Positions 24,085-26,140 of a stretch of DNA of 26,140 nucleotides are shown here, one piece after another. A program made the position numbers and the translations under genes. Below the pieces are notes generated by a model. That model saw only the letters and a program-made list of their open reading frames with translations. It made no database searches and was not told the origin of the DNA. The stretch spans positions 1 to 26,140 of IMG/VR virus record IMGVR_UViG_3300020437_000296. One strand, 5' to 3'. The first letter of the stretch is position 1; every line of letters starts with the position of its first letter. Origin of the DNA: a virus.

Positions 24085-24090
24085 GAGGAG
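24085..24090 (+). promoter_or_regulatory. Ribosome binding site deciding the lyase-like gene start
   Basis: GAGGAG ends 7 bases before the ATG at 24098. An in-frame GTG at 24083 overlaps this site and would add only MRRLI ahead of the signal peptide, so the ATG is preferred. Confidence 0.75.
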
Positions 24091-24097
24091 ATTAATA

Positions 24098-25069
24098 ATG
24101 TTGAGAAGTATCTTAATTGCAAGTCTTTTGTTTACAACCTCTGCGTTAGCAGATTCTGGTTATAGCAAGAAAAATCTTAAAACAATAATGGATAGTAAAA
24201 CTGCCAATCTTATGGATTGGGTAGACCGTAATGTTAAAAAAGACGATACACTTGTCTTTGATAAATTTCACGGACGTGATGCAGTTAAAATTACTTTGTC
24301 ATATGACGATAAAGGTCACCCAAAAGATTGGGGTAGAGATATGGGCTTTGGTAAGGCTCAAAGAATTCAGATTCAAGAAAAGCAATGGAAAAAAGAAATG
24401 CTTGATGGAAAAGAATATTGGTACAAAGTATCAATGTTTATTCCAAGCAACATAGGAAGTCCTAATCACACAACAAGTTTTTATGATTTAAAACCTAGAT
24501 ACAATGGTTCTCAAGGTGCTCCTGCTTTTTCATTTAATATTACAAATGGTAGACTTTCATTACAAGTAGATAATGGTGAGTGGTTGTGTTGGATGAGAAA
24601 TTATGAAAATGCATCTTCAAATAAAGAATGTTCATTTGAAAACAACTTTAGTGTAGAGTTTGAAAACGACAAAAGATTCAGAGACAAATGGTTAGATGTT
24701 GTTATGCAAATCAATATGGTTAAGGGCGAAGAAATTTTTAGAATTTGGATCAATGAAGAACTTCTAATTTCTTATGCTGGTGATATCAACCCTCTTAATG
24801 AAGAATTAGGTTTCAAATGGGGTTTGTATAGAAACGGAATTAAAAAAGAAATACAAGATGAAACTGCTTACTATAGTGATATTCAAAGAGCAAGTAGTTG
24901 TTCTAAACTAAAAGTAAACTGTGAAAAATTCTTAAATGATTTTTCAGGACTAGGTGCTTTTACGGCTAAGAAAATTGTTCTTGCTAAATTAAAAGTTATC
25001 AATGGTAAGCCTGAAAGAAATTGGATTGAAATTTGCAGAGGCAAAACTTGTGAAAACTATGGTCAATAA
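24098..25069 (+). CDS. Secreted polysaccharide-lyase-like jelly-roll protein
   Basis: This 323 aa protein is read from the ATG at 24098. Residues 1-18 are a Sec signal peptide (MLRSILIASLLFTTSALA, then DSG). The mature part resembles the heparin-lyase-I/glucuronan-lyase-like jelly roll (Pfam Polysacc_lyase type). Landmarks are WYKVSMFIPSNI, then FYDLKPRYNGSQGAPAFSF, NGRLSLQVDNG, W(L)DVVMQINMVKG, FRIWINEELLISYAG, FKWGLYRNGI and ETAYYSDIQRA. Tyr258/259 and His58 are candidate catalytic or binding residues, not mapped to a structure. A 58-residue tail follows, and six cysteines (164, 178, 268, 275, 313, 318) could form disulfides after export. It should act in the periplasm or outside, unlike tail-borne depolymerases. 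It has its own promoter. Lyase activity is inferred; a carbohydrate-binding role remains possible. Confidence 0.65.
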   Translation: MLRSILIASLLFTTSALADSGYSKKNLKTIMDSKTANLMDWVDRNVKKDDTLVFDKFHGRDAVKITLSYDDKGHPKDWGRDMGFGKAQRIQIQEKQWKKEMLDGKEYWYKVSMFIPSNIGSPNHTTSFYDLKPRYNGSQGAPAFSFNITNGRLSLQVDNGEWLCWMRNYENASSNKECSFENNFSVEFENDKRFRDKWLDVVMQINMVKGEEIFRIWINEELLISYAGDINPLNEELGFKWGLYRNGIKKEIQDETAYYSDIQRASSCSKLKVNCEKFLNDFSGLGAFTAKKIVLAKLKVINGKPERNWIEICRGKTCENYGQ

Positions 25070-25071
25070 AC

Positions 25072-25099
25072 TTGACAGAATCAAGAATTGTGCTATTAT
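25072..25099 (+). promoter_or_regulatory. Sigma70-like promoter for the small membrane gene and ligase
   Basis: TTGACA (25072-25077) begins 2 bases after the stop of the lyase-like gene. A 16-base spacer leads to TATTAT (25094-25099). TATAAT at 25097-25102 is a second possible -10 at 19-base spacing. It should drive the 36 aa gene and the ligase together. Confidence 0.68.
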
Positions 25100-25125
25100 A
25101 ATAGTATAGTTAGGAGAGAGAATTT

Positions 25126-25236
25126 ATGCAAGAACTGTTATTTTTCCCATTCAAATGTCTTTGGGCAGGTGCGAAACTAACGTTCTATGTTTGGTTGATA
25201 CTTGGTATCATAGGTATGATTGTATCAATATTTTAA
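25126..25236 (+). CDS. Small single-span membrane protein (36 aa)
   Basis: This 36-codon reading frame begins MQELLFFPFKCLWAGAKLTF. Its last part (residues about 17-36, ending LILGIIGMIVSIF) is a continuous hydrophobic stretch fit for one membrane span, with lysines at 10 and 17 near the start. An AGGAG ribosome site (25112-25116) lies 9 bases upstream, and the frame follows a clear promoter. The ligase starts 11 nt after its stop. I do not recognise a family. Small phage membrane proteins can affect lysis or exclusion, but nothing here assigns either. Confidence 0.72.
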   Translation: MQELLFFPFKCLWAGAKLTFYVWLILGIIGMIVSIF

Positions 25237-25247
25237 GAGAGGAATAT

Positions 25248-26140
25248 ATGAAAAATATCGAAAGTCTTACAAGTCTATATAAAAGAGATACAAAAGGTAA
25301 ACTAAGAATTTGGACAGTACAATACGGTTTTGATTCTGATGATGTTGCTGGTACTAGAACTATCGCTGGTTTAGTTGATGGTCAAAAAGTTACTAGTGAA
25401 TGGAATATGTCAGTTGCTAAAAACGTAGGTAAGGCAAACGGTACTACTGCTAAAACTCAAGCAATGGCAGAGGCAAAGTCAAGTTGGGATCAAAAAGCAG
25501 ATAAAGAATATTTTGAAAACGTCAAAGACGTAGATAGTTATGAATTGTTCAAGCCTATGTTGGCAAATGATTTTACTAAAACTCCTGTAACATCAGGTTA
25601 TACACAACCTAAACTAGATGGTATCAGATGCTTAGTTAACAATCACGGTATGAATTCAAGAAGTGGTAAGCCTATCAATAGTTGTCCTCATATCGCTGAT
25701 GCACTAAAAGATTTTATCAAAGATTATCCTAGTATTACACTAGATGGTGAATTATACAATCACGAACTTAAATCAGATTTTCAAAAGATTGTTTCACTTG
25801 TTAGAAAAGTAAAATGTAGACCAGAAGAAATTGCCGAAAGTGCAGAATTAGTTGAGTATCATATTTACGATATGTTTGATGCTGATGCTCCTGATATGCC
25901 TTTCATTGAAAGAATGCATTTCTTAGTAAAGCATTTACCAGTTGATGCTAAAATCAAAATTGTTGAAACTGCTAAAACTGATACTACTGCCGATATCGAT
26001 AAGATGTATGGTGAGTATACGGAAGCAGGTTATGAAGGTCAAATGGTAAGACAAAATACTGCTTACGAATGTAAGAGAAGTAAAAATCTTTTAAAGAGAA
26101 AAGAATTCATTACAGAAGAATTTGAAGTTGTAAACGTAGA
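25248..26140 (+). CDS. ATP-dependent DNA ligase (3' end outside window)
   Basis: 297 codons are visible, running off the right edge. The nucleotidyltransferase motifs are complete: motif I KLDGIR with adenylated Lys122, motif III LDGELY (165-170), IIIa YDMF (207-210), motif IV EGQMVR (263-268) and motif V LLKRKEF (281-287). An N-terminal module of about 90 residues (KGKLRIWTVQYG, then DGQKVTSEWNMSVAKNVGKAN) resembles a WGR-like DNA-binding domain seen in phage ligases. The enzyme seals nicks during replication and repair using ATP, as T4 gp30 does. The OB-fold C-terminal domain should lie beyond the window. An AGAGGA ribosome site precedes the ATG, and the gene probably shares a transcript with the 36 aa gene. 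Confidence 0.93.
   Translation, partial: MKNIESLTSLYKRDTKGKLRIWTVQYGFDSDDVAGTRTIAGLVDGQKVTSEWNMSVAKNVGKANGTTAKTQAMAEAKSSWDQKADKEYFENVKDVDSYELFKPMLANDFTKTPVTSGYTQPKLDGIRCLVNNHGMNSRSGKPINSCPHIADALKDFIKDYPSITLDGELYNHELKSDFQKIVSLVRKVKCRPEEIAESAELVEYHIYDMFDADAPDMPFIERMHFLVKHLPVDAKIKIVETAKTDTTADIDKMYGEYTEAGYEGQMVRQNTAYECKRSKNLLKRKEFITEEFEVVNV

Noticed and set aside
24083-24097. GTG start giving a 328 aa lyase-like protein
   Set aside because: The GTG overlaps the ribosome site itself. The ATG at 24098 has ideal spacing and gives a clean signal peptide.

Overview
The window reads as part of the genome of an AT-rich, T4-like contractile-tailed phage, most likely of marine origin. The support is the syntenic baseplate-wedge run gp25, gp6 and a giant gp7-like protein, followed by structural proteins of the kind seen in marine T4-like phages, plus a phage-type ATP-dependent DNA ligase. 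The very low GC, the coding style and a ClpP of alphaproteobacterial type (MIHQPSGGA...GQATD) suggest an AT-rich marine host such as a SAR11-like bacterium. That host assignment is inference. I see no tRNA, CRISPR array, insertion sequence or integrase, and no gene-free stretch over 300 bases.

Layout. The minus-strand block from about 23.3 kb down to 7.2 kb is the structural module: gp25, gp6 (1434 aa), a gp7-like protein (2921 aa), a 224 aa virion protein and two tandem paralogous tail or fibre-type proteins (304 and 327 aa). Two identical octamers, GATAAATA (one mismatch from the T4 late promoter TATAAATA), lie just upstream of gp25 and of the 224 aa gene and are probable late promoters.

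Below that, still on the minus strand from 7.2 kb to the left edge, is a tightly packed accessory cassette. In order it holds a small unknown protein, two paralogous GT-A-like glycosyltransferases, an unknown 191 aa protein, a further 325 aa glycosyltransferase-like protein and three radical SAM proteins with N-terminal cysteine (twitch/SPASM-like) regions. The last of these runs off the window and is visible only as a start-anchored partial gene (1-395, minus). Adjacent genes overlap by 4 or 8 nt or are separated by 1 to 7 nt. The cassette has its own near-perfect sigma70 promoter (TTGACA, 17 nt, TATTAT). I read it as a modification cassette, perhaps acting on the adjacent tail proteins or on a host or phage surface glycan. 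This is the most interesting part of the window.

The plus-strand block from 23.4 kb to the right edge has separate sigma70-like promoters in front of clpP (complete Ser-His-Asp triad), a secreted jelly-roll polysaccharide-lyase-like protein with a Sec signal peptide, and a 36 aa single-span membrane protein. The DNA ligase (truncated by the window edge) follows the small membrane gene. The structural genes thus look late and gp55-type, while both flanking accessory blocks look transcribed by unmodified host RNA polymerase.
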